Shown: piece after piece, positions 52,040 through 63,400 of the stretch | Layout: every line of letters begins with the position of its first letter | How positions within the stretch are numbered: the stretch's first letter is position 1 | From: Candidatus Undinarchaeales archaeon | GTDB lineage: Archaea; SpSt-1190; JASMDC01 | Assembly: GCA_030753015.1 (NCBI GenBank) | Contig: JASMDC010000009.1 | Coordinates: 1 to 64,000 of the forward strand | Reading direction: 5' to 3' | Length of the DNA stretch: 64,000 nt | Made by a program: the position numbers and the translations under genes | The notes under the pieces: generated by a model | Seen by the model: the letters and a program-made list of their open reading frames with translations, nothing else | Databases searched by the model: none | What the model was told of the DNA's origin: nothing

Positions 52040-54310
52040 ATGGACTCAGTTAAGGCGCGGGCGATGGGGATATTCCTCTATTCTTTCGGCGCCCTTGTGT
52101 ACGAGATCGCTCTGATCATGCTCCTACCCCTCTTTACTGGATTCCTGTTCTTCGACCGGTCCGCCTCGCTCATGGCGGTGGCCTGCTTCTTCATCGGCTC
52201 CGGTATCGGGGCCGTCATGGCCGCGCGACTGGGCGACCGTTACCTCGATACTGCCGTCTATGCACAGATCTCCTGCGTGCTCCTCCTTCCACTCCTGGTC
52301 CCTTTCTTTATTTCGAGCGTCCCTGGTCCCTCCTGCCTCCTTTCAAGCGAATGCATTGGTTTGTGGGTAACGCACGTGAGCGGGGACGCGCGGATATCCA
52401 ACGCCATTTGGGGCGAGGCTCCTCCGAGCACATCGGGCCCGTTCACGAATGTTATATTTGGGATGGATTGGGTGCTGGTCCTGGTCGCGCTCCCCTTCAT
52501 CAGTGTCGGCTATGTGATATCCCGCGTATTGGGGAGAGCGTTGGGCGACGGGGAACTTACGAGCGTGTACGCCTGGGACCTGGCAGGTGCCTGTTTCGGG
52601 GCCGCCCTGTGCGGCTACCTGATGATCCCCAAGCTCGGGATGGAGCTCACCCTCCTGGTGAGCCTTGCTGCGACCCTGGCCGGCGCCGCTCTCCTGGGGA
52701 TCGTACGACCTCGCCCCCTACCCGCCCTGATATGCCTCCTGCTGACCGCTAACCTCATTAACATCGGCATCGAGCCAGGTATTGCTCGAGGATGCCTCGA
52801 TGAGGGGGACGAGCTCCTCTTCCGTGGCTGGTCCCCCCTCCAGCGGATATCCCTCATCCGTTCGCAGAACACGCACTGGTTCTGCTTCAATGGCGTCCGC
52901 TACAGCCTTGTGGCACGCGCGGGGCCCGATAATTCCACGCTCACCGAGCTCGGGCGGCTCGTCTTCAAGGATCTGCGTCCGCGCACCGTACTGGTGGTAG
53001 GTCCCGGCGGGGGGTACAAGGACGTATACCAGGCCACGCTCGCGCATGCAGCGGACCCTGACGTGGCCGCTGCAGTGACCGCGGTCGAGGTGGAGCCGCT
53101 CATGGTATCAACCCTCACGGGCGCGTTCTCCCATGTCAATGATGGACTCTATCTCTCCCCTGGTGTCACCGCGATCAATGATGACGGTCGTTCTTTCCTG
53201 GAACGACCGGGGGACACCTATGACCTTGTCCTGTTCTCCAAGGTCACGGACCTGGCCACGTTCCGTTCCTATGTGCTCTCCGAGAACCGCATGTTCTCTT
53301 TCGAAGGCATCCGCAGTACACTGGGCAGGCTCGCTCCTGACGGGTCCGTCGTGGTAGTTCTCACCTCTCGGCACGAAGCCCAGGCAAGGCGGCTCGTCGC
53401 CACGGGCAGGGAACTGACAAGCGAGCTTTTCCCCGGCGGGCGCTGGCAGGACCACGTCAGGCTCCTGCGGCTCCCGAGCGGGGACACACTAGGTGATGAC
53501 CTTATTATCGTCATATCCATGAGCCCCACCGCTCTGGGCGTCCTGGACGAAGTTGCAGTGCCCGAGACGGAGATGGTCGCATGGACCGCCGACACCCTGC
53601 CCCTGTCCATGGACCGGCCATTCGCCTACAACGATCCCGTGGACAACATCCCATCGGGGCTCCAGAAGCTTTCGGCCGGCGCAGTTGCTGTGATCCTGCT
53701 CTTCTTGGTAGCAGCGGGACATCTACTGGCCCCGCGGACTAGACGACGGGGCCGTGCGTTACGAGCGCTTTTGGTATTCCTCCTGATGGGATGCTGGTCC
53801 ATGACCTTCCAGGGCCTCTATCTCGCGAAAGCGGGAGAGGTCGTCGGTGTATCGCTGGCAGCAAAGACCACCGTCATCACTGCGTTCCTCCTCTTCGGAG
53901 GCATTGGGAGCCTGCTGGTATCTCGTACCCTCCCGTACCTGCACCTCCTTATCGCCCTTATGCCCATCGTGAACGTCCTTGTACAGTCCCTACTCCCGTA
54001 TGCAATCACTCCGCTCATGGGACTTCCGTCCCAACTGGCCACATTGGCACTGTTCATCCTTCCACTTGCCCTGGTCAACGGGATGGTGTTCCCCGGAGCT
54101 CTCCTGCTCGCGCGTCGGCTCGAGCCCGAGGTGGATGCTCCGTGGGGGTACGCTGCGGATGTCGCCGGTGCCGTCCTGGGTGTGTTCATGGCCGTCGTGC
54201 TGCCCATAACCTACGGCTACGGCGCCACCCTGCGCTGGTTCCCATTCGTGGCCCTGGTCCCCGCAGCGCTCCTCTACGGACTGGATGTCGGGAAAACAGG
54301 GAGAGAATAA
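52040..54310 (+). CDS. Membrane-embedded spermidine-synthase-like protein
   Basis: 756 residues. About six helices (residues 1-240) precede a soluble methyltransferase-fold domain with VLVVGPGGGYKDVYQATL (about 318-335), the acidic VEVEPLMV strand end and YDLVLFSKVT (about 393-402). About six more helices fill residues 540-756. This is the architecture of fused MFS/spermidine-synthase-like proteins, whose true reaction is usually unknown; polyamine synthesis cannot be assumed. ATG 52040 is chosen for its TATA box about 33 bp upstream. It ends 4 bases from the convergent gene at 54315. Confidence 0.75.
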   Translation: MDSVKARAMGIFLYSFGALVYEIALIMLLPLFTGFLFFDRSASLMAVACFFIGSGIGAVMAARLGDRYLDTAVYAQISCVLLLPLLVPFFISSVPGPSCLLSSECIGLWVTHVSGDARISNAIWGEAPPSTSGPFTNVIFGMDWVLVLVALPFISVGYVISRVLGRALGDGELTSVYAWDLAGACFGAALCGYLMIPKLGMELTLLVSLAATLAGAALLGIVRPRPLPALICLLLTANLINIGIEPGIARGCLDEGDELLFRGWSPLQRISLIRSQNTHWFCFNGVRYSLVARAGPDNSTLTELGRLVFKDLRPRTVLVVGPGGGYKDVYQATLAHAADPDVAAAVTAVEVEPLMVSTLTGAFSHVNDGLYLSPGVTAINDDGRSFLERPGDTYDLVLFSKVTDLATFRSYVLSENRMFSFEGIRSTLGRLAPDGSVVVVLTSRHEAQARRLVATGRELTSELFPGGRWQDHVRLLRLPSGDTLGDDLIIVISMSPTALGVLDEVAVPETEMVAWTADTLPLSMDRPFAYNDPVDNIPSGLQKLSAGAVAVILLFLVAAGHLLAPRTRRRGRALRALLVFLLMGCWSMTFQGLYLAKAGEVVGVSLAAKTTVITAFLLFGGIGSLLVSRTLPYLHLLIALMPIVNVLVQSLLPYAITPLMGLPSQLATLALFILPLALVNGMVFPGALLLARRLEPEVDAPWGYAADVAGAVLGVFMAVVLPITYGYGATLRWFPFVALVPAALLYGLDVGKTGRE

Positions 54311-54314
54311 TTAC

Positions 54315-57300
54315 CTACCACACGGTTATCTCGACGCTGACGAGCTCCTCCTCGTCCTCGTTGACCTCCATGATGGCGAAACGCTTGACCAGCTCCACGT
54401 CCCGCCCCAGGGCCGGCAGGCGCACGTAGTAGTCGAGGATCTCGAGCAGCTGGATGCGGCGGATGATCACCGGGATCTCCAGTGCCTTGACCTTGCCCCC
54501 GATCGTGCACCGGTCATCGTTCTGGTCCCGCACGTAGATCTCCAGCTTGGACGTATGGGTGCTCTGGAGCCCCGGTGGGTTGAGGATGATGTTGAAGGTG
54601 ACCTCCTGGAGCGCATCGAGCGTGGGTGGTGGGACGGGGTAGAGCTGTGCCCAGTGTCGAAGGGACGGGCCGGTCTTGATCGTCAGGCTCGTGAGCCCGC
54701 CGAGGTTCTTGATGCGGAGGTCGACAGAGCAGGGCGTGGCATCGATGGATACGCACTCCAGCACCGATGGATGGTACTCGAGCTTCGACTTGCCCTTCAT
54801 GCGCACGAGCACCGTATTGTTAGCATGCTTCACACCGGACGCGACCGAGGCGCGCAGGGACCATGCCTTCCGCGAGTCCTCACAGCGGTCGGTGTCAGTG
54901 CCCTTGTTGTACAGCGGCTTGCAGTTCTTGTCCTTGGTGAGGTTGAAGTGACCCGTGGCGTTGGTGTTCACCTTGCAGTTGTTGGAGGACTGTACGATGT
55001 TCCCGAACTCGTCGAGCACCGAGATCTTGACCTCACTGAGCGGGAAGTTGCTCTCGCCCCAGATCTCCATGGCGGCCTGCCCGTCAATGACCTCGCCGTT
55101 CTTATGCGAAGTGATGAGGACGCGGGGCGTCTCCCCCACCGTGAAGGTGTGGAGCGCGAGGTAGGACTGGCCGTTGGGCATGACCTTGCCCTCGTTGGGA
55201 TCACCTTCGGGGAACACGTCCTCGGCCCAAAGCTCGACGTGGTAGTCTCCGTAGGCCAGGGTAGTATTGATACCGAAGGAGCGCTTGAACGTACGTCCGA
55301 CCTTGACGATGTTGTCCCTGTCGTACACGACAACGGGATCGTTGCCCTTGGCCTTGAGTCCGATGGAGCCCTTGCCCGGGACGACCATGGTGACGTCGGC
55401 GCCCGACCGGGTGAAGGTTATCCCCGTCCCGGAGCTATTGGCCACCGTGAGCTTGGAATCATCACCGTTCTTGACGAACGTTACGATGTCGAGGACCTTC
55501 TCGTCGTCGTTCACCTCGAGCTTCCAGTCGTTTACGACTGTCGTGGCACCGAGGGAGATGTCCATGAGGATATCGTCCCCGCTGCGCGTGAGGGTGGCCT
55601 TGTTCCCTGCGTGGGTTAGAGTGACGACGTTCCCGTTGACCGTGATGGGCCCCACGCCCACCCAGTCCCTTTGCTCATGCCAGTACCGCAGATACTCACG
55701 CAGCCCCCACTGGTCGTCGCTGTTGATCTCGCCCAGCTTGCCCCAACCGAAGAGAACCCGCCGCTGGATCCATTCGACCCCGCGAAAGATGACGAGGTAC
55801 CTGCGAAGGTCGAGCTCGTCCTCACCGGGCACCTCCGACCACCTGAACAGCTCAGAACCCACGTTCAGGGAGTAGCGGATGGTATCGTTGTCCAAGTTGT
55901 CGCACCTCCAAGTGAGGTCAGGGTTGAGCTCGGTGGTGACGTTGGGAGCGATGTTATAGGGTGTGCCGGGCGCATCGTTGGCGCACTTGAAGATGGCGTC
56001 GGTGACCGTCGAGATGCCGCCGTGCGGGTCCTCGCTGTAGAGCCGGACGAAGTAGTCCGTGTCGAAGGTGAGGGTGGACGTGATGTCATAGGATGTGCCG
56101 GTGGTCTTCTTGTCGTTGACGACGTCCGATCCGTATAGAGCGGATCCGACGAAGACGTGGTACGTGAGGGCGTCACCGTCATAGTCGAAACCCTTGGTCC
56201 ATTCGATGGTGGTCGAGGTGTCATGGGTGAGCTCCGGCTTCAGGTTCGTGGGAGCGTGAGGATTGGCGTTCACGCACCCATCGATCATCACGGCATCGAT
56301 GCTGCTCCAAGCCTGGTCGGCCTCGTCGCTCACGGCCTTCAGATCGATGCGGACCTTATCGACCTTGGACTGCGTGCGCGATATGCTGGGGCTCCAGTAC
56401 GGGCGCTGCTTGGTGTTGTCCTTGCAGTAATCGACGTGGTCCTTGTCCGAGAACCGTTCCCACTTGTCGTCCCCCCAGGCAGCGTCCCACACCTTGTTGG
56501 CGCTGTCGGCATACCACTTGGGATCGGTGCTATCTATGGGATGGACGGTGATGTTCGAGATGCGACCCGGCTCGTAGTCGAGCACGAGCACGATGCGGTC
56601 CAGGTACACGGGGATGGTGTAGGTGAGCTCGAGCCAATCATGGTCCTTGCGGGTCGAGGGGCGCCACTCCATGTTCGCCTTGGGATCGCAGTTTGACGGA
56701 TCTGGTGGGGAGGAATCCCATTCAAGTGGTTCCCCTGAGGCCGCCGACGCCTTGTGGCTGGCCTTGTTGGTGGACGACGTGGCGCTCGCTGCCCACTGAT
56801 CCGTGGTCGCCGAGCACCAAGGGACACCCTCGTACATGCAGGTGTGATCGAAGGTAAGGCCTTTTGCGTTGCGATTCGCACCGGCGTTCTTACAGTCACC
56901 CGTCTCGACCTGGTATCGTAACCGCTGGGTCTTCTCAGGCAGGTCCCACGTCTCCTTGAGGAACACCTGACCGGTCCCCGAGAGGCTCGCCCACTCGCCC
57001 GTGTGCTTGCCAAGTGTGCTCCCTCCACCGTCGTACGCGAACAGTACGAGGCGAGCATCGTCATCAGCGCAGTCCTTGTCCGCGGGCTTTACGGTGATAC
57101 CGTTGACCCACAGCTGGGCGATGGCCTGGTAGCCCTCGATGGTGGAGGGTACAGCCACGTCCTGATGGAAGAGGTCCGCGTATATCCCGTCGGCCTTCTG
57201 CTGGACGCACTTGGAGCCATCATAGCACACAGAACCGCTCGCGGTCTGGACGACGGTGCCAGCGGCGCTCCAGTTGTCAGTTCCCTTCTCGAAGTCGGCG

Positions 57301-57386
57301 TTCTTGACGTCGTTGTTGTCGTCGCACTCGTCACCGGCCGACATAGTCAGCAGGAGCATGAGGACGAGGACCGCGGCCCGGACCAT
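54315..57386 (-). CDS. Secreted multi-domain surface protein with CBM- and FN3-like domains
   Basis: 1023 residues from ATG 57386. Signal peptide MVRAAVLVLMLLLTMSAG, then a carbohydrate-binding-like domain (NADFEKGTDNWSAAG, about 29-200), a second discoidin-like region, and two fibronectin-III-like repeats (APTNLKPELTHDTSTTIEW; APGTPYNIAPNVTTELNPDL). Beta-rich domains complete the chain, with no C-terminal anchor. The frame is open upstream to 57614 but overlaps the next gene; GTG 57428 is an alternative start. Its start lies 46 bases after the stop of the giant protein at 57433, so they form an operon. Confidence 0.7.
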   Translation of the reverse strand: MVRAAVLVLMLLLTMSAGDECDDNNDVKNADFEKGTDNWSAAGTVVQTASGSVCYDGSKCVQQKADGIYADLFHQDVAVPSTIEGYQAIAQLWVNGITVKPADKDCADDDARLVLFAYDGGGSTLGKHTGEWASLSGTGQVFLKETWDLPEKTQRLRYQVETGDCKNAGANRNAKGLTFDHTCMYEGVPWCSATTDQWAASATSSTNKASHKASAASGEPLEWDSSPPDPSNCDPKANMEWRPSTRKDHDWLELTYTIPVYLDRIVLVLDYEPGRISNITVHPIDSTDPKWYADSANKVWDAAWGDDKWERFSDKDHVDYCKDNTKQRPYWSPSISRTQSKVDKVRIDLKAVSDEADQAWSSIDAVMIDGCVNANPHAPTNLKPELTHDTSTTIEWTKGFDYDGDALTYHVFVGSALYGSDVVNDKKTTGTSYDITSTLTFDTDYFVRLYSEDPHGGISTVTDAIFKCANDAPGTPYNIAPNVTTELNPDLTWRCDNLDNDTIRYSLNVGSELFRWSEVPGEDELDLRRYLVIFRGVEWIQRRVLFGWGKLGEINSDDQWGLREYLRYWHEQRDWVGVGPITVNGNVVTLTHAGNKATLTRSGDDILMDISLGATTVVNDWKLEVNDDEKVLDIVTFVKNGDDSKLTVANSSGTGITFTRSGADVTMVVPGKGSIGLKAKGNDPVVVYDRDNIVKVGRTFKRSFGINTTLAYGDYHVELWAEDVFPEGDPNEGKVMPNGQSYLALHTFTVGETPRVLITSHKNGEVIDGQAAMEIWGESNFPLSEVKISVLDEFGNIVQSSNNCKVNTNATGHFNLTKDKNCKPLYNKGTDTDRCEDSRKAWSLRASVASGVKHANNTVLVRMKGKSKLEYHPSVLECVSIDATPCSVDLRIKNLGGLTSLTIKTGPSLRHWAQLYPVPPPTLDALQEVTFNIILNPPGLQSTHTSKLEIYVRDQNDDRCTIGGKVKALEIPVIIRRIQLLEILDYYVRLPALGRDVELVKRFAIMEVNEDEEELVSVEITVW

Positions 57387-57432
57387 CTCCTTGGCGTGTC
57401 GCCCGTTCCTATTTCCTCGTCGTCCCACGGGC

Positions 57433-60400
57433 TCAACCCTCACGTCCGTTCGCGGTGACGGTGCGCCGGCGCGTCCTCCGTGCCAGGAACAGACCTGCCA
57501 GGGCGAGCAGGAGCGCGACATCCACCGCGCCCACGCCGGGAGCTGTTGCCATGAAGGCACTACCGCTGGCGTACACGACACGCACGTAGAACTTCTTCTC
57601 GTTGAGTCGCTCAAGCGAGTCCGCGTCCACGACGTAGATCTCGATGAGACCTGCAGAGGTGAGCTTGTAGGGATTGATCTCCACCGGTATGGTCTTCGAC
57701 TCGCCGGGGAAGAGGGTGAACGCCTCTTCCTTGAAGGTGGACCACATCTCCTCCTTGTGGAGCTTGAGCACGAGGTTCATAGGCTGGGTCCAGTAGTTCG
57801 TGACGTGGGCTCCGAGGAGGAACGTCTCACCTACGAAGGTCGACATGGTGTTCTCGACGACATCGGCCTTCCCGGACATCTTACGCACCTCCAGCTTGAC
57901 GAACTTCTCGAAGGAGAACACCGTCTGGTAGTGGGCGTCGGTGTAGAGCATGCAGATGCCCGTCTCAGGTGCTGGCGTGCCCTCATACTCGCACTGGTCC
58001 GGCGCTGCCTCCTGGGTGCAGAAGTGGCACATGGGCAGGGTGGCGGTGATTGTCATCACCGGTCGCGGTTCGTTGGTGACCAGACCGGAGACGTCGCACA
58101 GGAACACGCCGGAGCCCTGATGAGTACAGGTCTTCTCGATGTTCTTGTAGGAGAGGGTTGCCTGGCACATATTGCACCGCTCCGGCGCGCCGCCGTGTTG
58201 CTGGAGGTAGGATGACACGACCACGTGGAAGGCGATCTTGACGTCCTTCTTACCGCCGGGCAGCGTCTGCTTGCGCACCTTGATGTCCTTGACCGAGATG
58301 GCGGGGATGGGGCCGTCCCTGGGGTGGCACAGCTCGCGCTCGTAGCCGAGAGTTGAGGATAGCACCTGACACCCGGTCTTGGAACAGGTGTAGTATCCAC
58401 CGTCGATGTAGTCGATCTGACCCTCGGTCTCGTTGAAGAGGGCTTTCTCGTGGTAGTAGCAGTTGAGGGTCGTGACATTCACGGTACCGGGGTACGGGCA
58501 GTTGCCTTTGAACACGTCATCGGACCAGTCGAATCCGTCGTAGGCGTCATCCCCGTCGTCCTTGCAGATGTCCCCGTACTTCTTCTCGTCCTTGTCGAAG
58601 GCGTGGTAGCATGTGTGGGTGGCGTTGTCCAGGCACCAGCCCTCGGTGGCGACGTCGATGCTGATTGGCTTCTTGTTCTTCAGCTCCTGGTTGAGGCGGA
58701 AGCGCGAGTTGTCTGCGGCGTTCGCCTTGTCGAGCTCGAGCCAGGTGCACCGCTGGCGGTGGCTGGCGTCCTGCGGTTCCACGGGCGCCTGGTGGCAGCC
58801 CTGGGAGTCGCAGTCGGTGGCCTTGGACCAGTCAGATCCGGTCTCCGAGTCCTTATCGTCCCAGAAGTAGCAGGTGAGCTGGTAGTTCTGCTTGTTGCTG
58901 ACGAGGTTGTAGATATGGCCGACGATCTCCACGTCACCCGCGCCGTCGCAGTCCCTGGTCTCCTGGCTGTCCACACCGAAGAAGTCGTTGTAGTTCGTCG
59001 AATCGATACCATTGTAGAGCTTGTTGTCCACTTGGCTCGTCTTGTTGACACCCTTCTCGCAGTAGTGGCAGTAGTCACGGCTGTCCGAGTAGTAGTAGAA
59101 GTTATCGTTATCCCCGTCGTCACCACAGCACGGTGCCTCGGCGTTTGTACCCGCTTCGTCGTGGAGGCCGCCGTCGCCGATGTCGGGGTGGTCGTCGGGC
59201 TCGAACCAGGCGTGTTTGTTGTACTTGTCCACATCATAGCTGCGGGCACGCCAGGACAGGCAGTGGCACGCATTGGCGCTGACGTCGCCGCCCTTCTTGC
59301 CGCCGGTCTCTGTCGAGTCGTAGCAGGTACCGTTGGACACGCAGTCCATCTCCCGCGGGCAGCAGGCGAGGTAGTAGTTGTACGTCTTACCGCTGGCGAA
59401 GTTGGGCGCGTCCGAATCCTGCCATGAGCGCACACCTATGTTGTCGGCCGGCACGCGGTGGAGCGAGCCTGTGCCCGTCCCCTCCGAGCGCAGGGACCAC
59501 TCGCTGCTGTCGTCACCGCAACATGCGCCCTTTGAGTCCGAACCGCCGTTGTTGACCGAGGTGCCGTACTTGACGTCCCACCAGAGGCCTTGGTCCTTGT
59601 TCTGGCTGCCGGTCGAGGTGTCGGAGAAGCATCGGGTATCGCAGTACCTCCAGGCGATGGACGCATCATCGGCCTTGCTCTGGCCGGCCACATCCCGGTT
59701 ATTGTTGTTGAGGTTGTCGTAGTCGACGTAATACATCTGAGAGTATGCCTTCTCGTTGGAGTTGGGGAGTCCCGTCGGATCGTCGCTCGTCGGCGTGTCG
59801 TCGAAGTAGCGGTTGCGGTTGCTCTTGCCGGAGTAGCTCGAACCGCCCATGGCACGGTTCTCGCCGTAGTACTGCCACAGCATCTTGTACTGATAGCTCC
59901 CCTCCTGGGTGCACATCTCGAGCGGGTCGGTGGTGCGCTTGATTGGATCGTGGTTGGTGGGTGTCGTCGTGATGGTGTTCACTGATATCTTGTTGTCCGA
60001 GGTGCCATCGTTGAGCACGTAGGTGAAGGTGTAGCTGCACGTCTCCTTGCCGTACTCGCTCGTGCCGATGCGCCAGGTTGTGGGACCTCCACCCTCGTTG
60101 ACGCAGGTCATGGCAATGTCCTTACGGTACTCGATCCCGTCTGGCTTCTTGAACGAGTAGGTGCCGTCCGTGTCGTAGCCGCAGTAGTAGTAGCTCTGGC
60201 ATGTACCGGTGCGGCAGCCTTTGCGGTCGCCGGTCTTCTGGTCGTCGCAGGAGTTGGGGCAGTTGGAGATCTTGCTGGCCCCGATTTCGACGGCGTTGTT
60301 GTCACAGCAGTAGGTGTTCACGGGCGTCTTGCCGGGAATCGAATACTGGAACTTGACATAACCGTAGTACCAGCTGCTGACGGTGCAGGCTGTGAACTCC

Positions 60401-63400
60401 TTCGAACAGTGGGCATAACACCAGTCGGAGTCGGACGTGCCACTGGCGCGGGAGTAGAAGTCACACTCGATCTGTTTCATGTTGTCGTTATACCTGCATG
60501 TCGTCTTCTTGTTCTTGTACGTGGCACCGCACTTCAACTCCCCGCAGTTCAGGGATACCTTGGGGCTGCTGGCGTCGCCGTTGTAGAGCTGCTCGTCCTG
60601 ATCCCAGAGGAAGAGGAAGGGGGCGACGGAGGCTATATCGACCCACTCGCCAGCCCGGCAGAACTCCTTCGGATTGTCGTTGTCCACGTTCGCGAGGTAC
60701 TCGTGGTGGTAGCACTTGTTATTGTACACACAGTCCGTGGCCGTCGGACAGCACGCGATGTCGTCCGCGGACGCGTCGCATGCGTTGTCGGTCTCGGTCT
60801 CGTCGCTGTGACACTTCAGGTAGAACTCGTTGGCATCGTCGCCGCAGCACGTATCAGCGCTCGCTGTCGATCCACCGTCGTTAAGGGCGATCTTGTACCA
60901 CGATCCGTCGTTCTTCTTGGTCTTCGTGCCTCCGCCGAGGTTCCAGCCGACGCCCTGGTCGTTCGCATGCACCGTTGTGTCGTCGAAACAGGTGGCCGAG
61001 CAGTAGCGGTCGGCGTCAACTGTCGCGGAGGCGTAGGTGCCGGGATCGCCCGGTGGTGCCTTGTTGACATTGCCGTGGTTATCGAAGTTGACCTTGTAGA
61101 TGGTCGTCCAGTCGTACTCCTCAACAGTTGTCTTTGAGCTCGCACCGCCACACTCGCCATTGAAGTAGAACTTGGATTTAGCTTCGTACGTGCCCTCGCG
61201 CTCGCAGTGAGCTCGCTCGAGGTCCTTCCACTCCATCTTGCATTTATCGGAAAGAATCTCATTGTTGCCCTGGCAGCTGGACTTGGGGCAGGTCAACACC
61301 TTCCATCCGCCAGAGAGGTCGACCTTCGAGTCCTTGTGGCGTATCTTGTAGTACCCCGGCGAGCACCAGTAAGCGTTGATAGGCCCTTGCCACTCCGGGG
61401 TAACGATAGGTAGGTCGTCGCAGGTCTTCCCATTGAAGATAAACTCCGACTTCACAGTGTACCGTCCCGCGATCTTGCACGAACCATAGCTCCACGTGGG
61501 ACAGTCATTGGTAGTGATCTTCATGACCCTGTTCCCGCTACCGTCCTCCTGGCAGAACTTGTTCGCACCCTTACCGGGGCAGTCGAGGATTCCGGAGTTG
61601 GCCTCCTCGGTGCCGACACCGTTGTAGATGCGGTGGCGGATCTGGACCGGAGGTTTGGACGCCCAACATCTGAAGATCTTGTTGTTCTTGAACGTCTCCG
61701 CCGTGGTGCGGAAGGCCGTCTGTTTGCAGTTCTTGCCGTTGTAGGTGAAGTCGACCTGGGCCCGGTACCAACCGTCCTCGGTGCACGTGTCGGGGAAGGA
61801 GAACGTCTCACACGTCTCTACGCGTGCCTCGCCGCTGCACGAGGTCAGGCAGCTTGCGGTCTTGTCGAACACGACCTTGTTGCTGGGCGAGTAGATACGG
61901 ATGCGGGCATTGTCCCGGCGCAGCTTCCACACGCCGTTCTCGCACAATTCATTATATCCGTCGCCGTCGGCGTCCAGGTCGTACCCGTTGTCGAAGCACT
62001 TCCCGTTGCTGACACAGTCGTAGCGTGACGAACAGCATGCCTTGTTGTCGCTGTGGCGACAGGCCGATGGGGTCGCTGACTTCTCATCATCGCTGGTCTC
62101 GCACGTGCGGTACCACTCGTTGTTGTCATCACCGCAGCATGAAGAGGAAGCGGTCTCCCCACCAAGGTTCCAGGCGATACCGTTGTCGTGGGCGCCCGTG
62201 GTCTTGTCGCCGAAACAGGTGAGCGAACAGAAGATGCCGCTATGGGCGTCCCAGTTCACGTTGTACTTGACTTCGTCGATGTCCTGGTACGTGGCCGCCA
62301 GCGCCCTCCCGTCCCAGTTCTTTCCCGAATAGGACATCCGGCTCACGAAGTGCATGTCCCCCTCGTAGTCGCAGCGTTTGTTCATGCTACTATGGGTGAT
62401 ATAGGGCGAGGGGTCCCAGGTGTACGAGCACGGGATCACGAGCGATTTGTGCGTGGGATCGTGGGAGAACTGGTCGGCTGTGTCGGTACAGGACATGTCC
62501 TTCCAGTTGAGGAGCGTCGTACCACCGACATAGATCTTGATCTTGGCAGTGGTGTCGAGAGCGCACGAGAACACCTTCATCTTGCTGTCCTCGACCCAGC
62601 TGCTCGTGTGGGGGAGGGCTGCTCCGTTGACGCACGAGTTGCCCTTGTGGGTGACCTTGGCGCGGACGGTGTAGTACCCGTTGGTCTGCGAGCAGATCGC
62701 CTTCTCCGGGACGGTGTACGTCTCGCAGTCCGACATGTAGGTCCCCCCGTCGCACGACGTGTCGCACTTCTTCTTGGGGCTGGTGTGAGCGAGATTTCCG
62801 TTGGGATGGTAGACGTAGTAGTAGACCTCGTCATCGATGTCACAGAAGTAGAGGTTCGTCTTGCTCAGTCTCGATTTCACGTTCGATGTGGGGCGGTTCT
62901 GGCATTCGGGCCGGTTATGCAGTATGTCCACCTCGGCCTGGTAGTAGCCTGGGATCTTGCACTCGCTAAAGTCCATCGTGCACTCGTGGTATGTCTGCGC
63001 CTCATTGCCAGTGCCCGAGGGGCAGCTGGTGGCACAAGTGACGTCGTAGGACTTGATCTGGCCAGCGGTGTAATGGAAGATGCGGTACTTGGCCTTCTCG
63101 GGCAGATCCTGCCATACGCCGTTGACGCACTTCTCCTCGGCGTTATCGCCATCGATGTCACCGATGTGGTTGTTGTTGTAGCAGTTACCGAAAGCCACAC
63201 AGTCGTACTGGGCGTTGCAGCATGCACTGTTGTCACCCTTACAGGCGTTCTTTACCAGCTCGTCGGTCTCGCACTTGCGGTACCATTCACTGCCATCGTC
63301 ACCGCAACAGGTGGTCGATGCGGTCTCGCCTCCGATGCTCCAGGCGATGCCGAAGTCGTGGGCACCGGTCGTCTTGTCATTGAAACAAGTGGGCGCAGAG

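Noticed and set aside
52040..54310. Genuine polyamine-forming spermidine synthase
   Set aside because: The domain is embedded between two membrane regions and such fused proteins usually lack proven synthase activity.
54285..55619. Plus-strand 444-residue ORF opposite the surface protein gene
   Set aside because: Antisense shadow with no family features; the minus-strand gene has a signal peptide and FN3-like domains.
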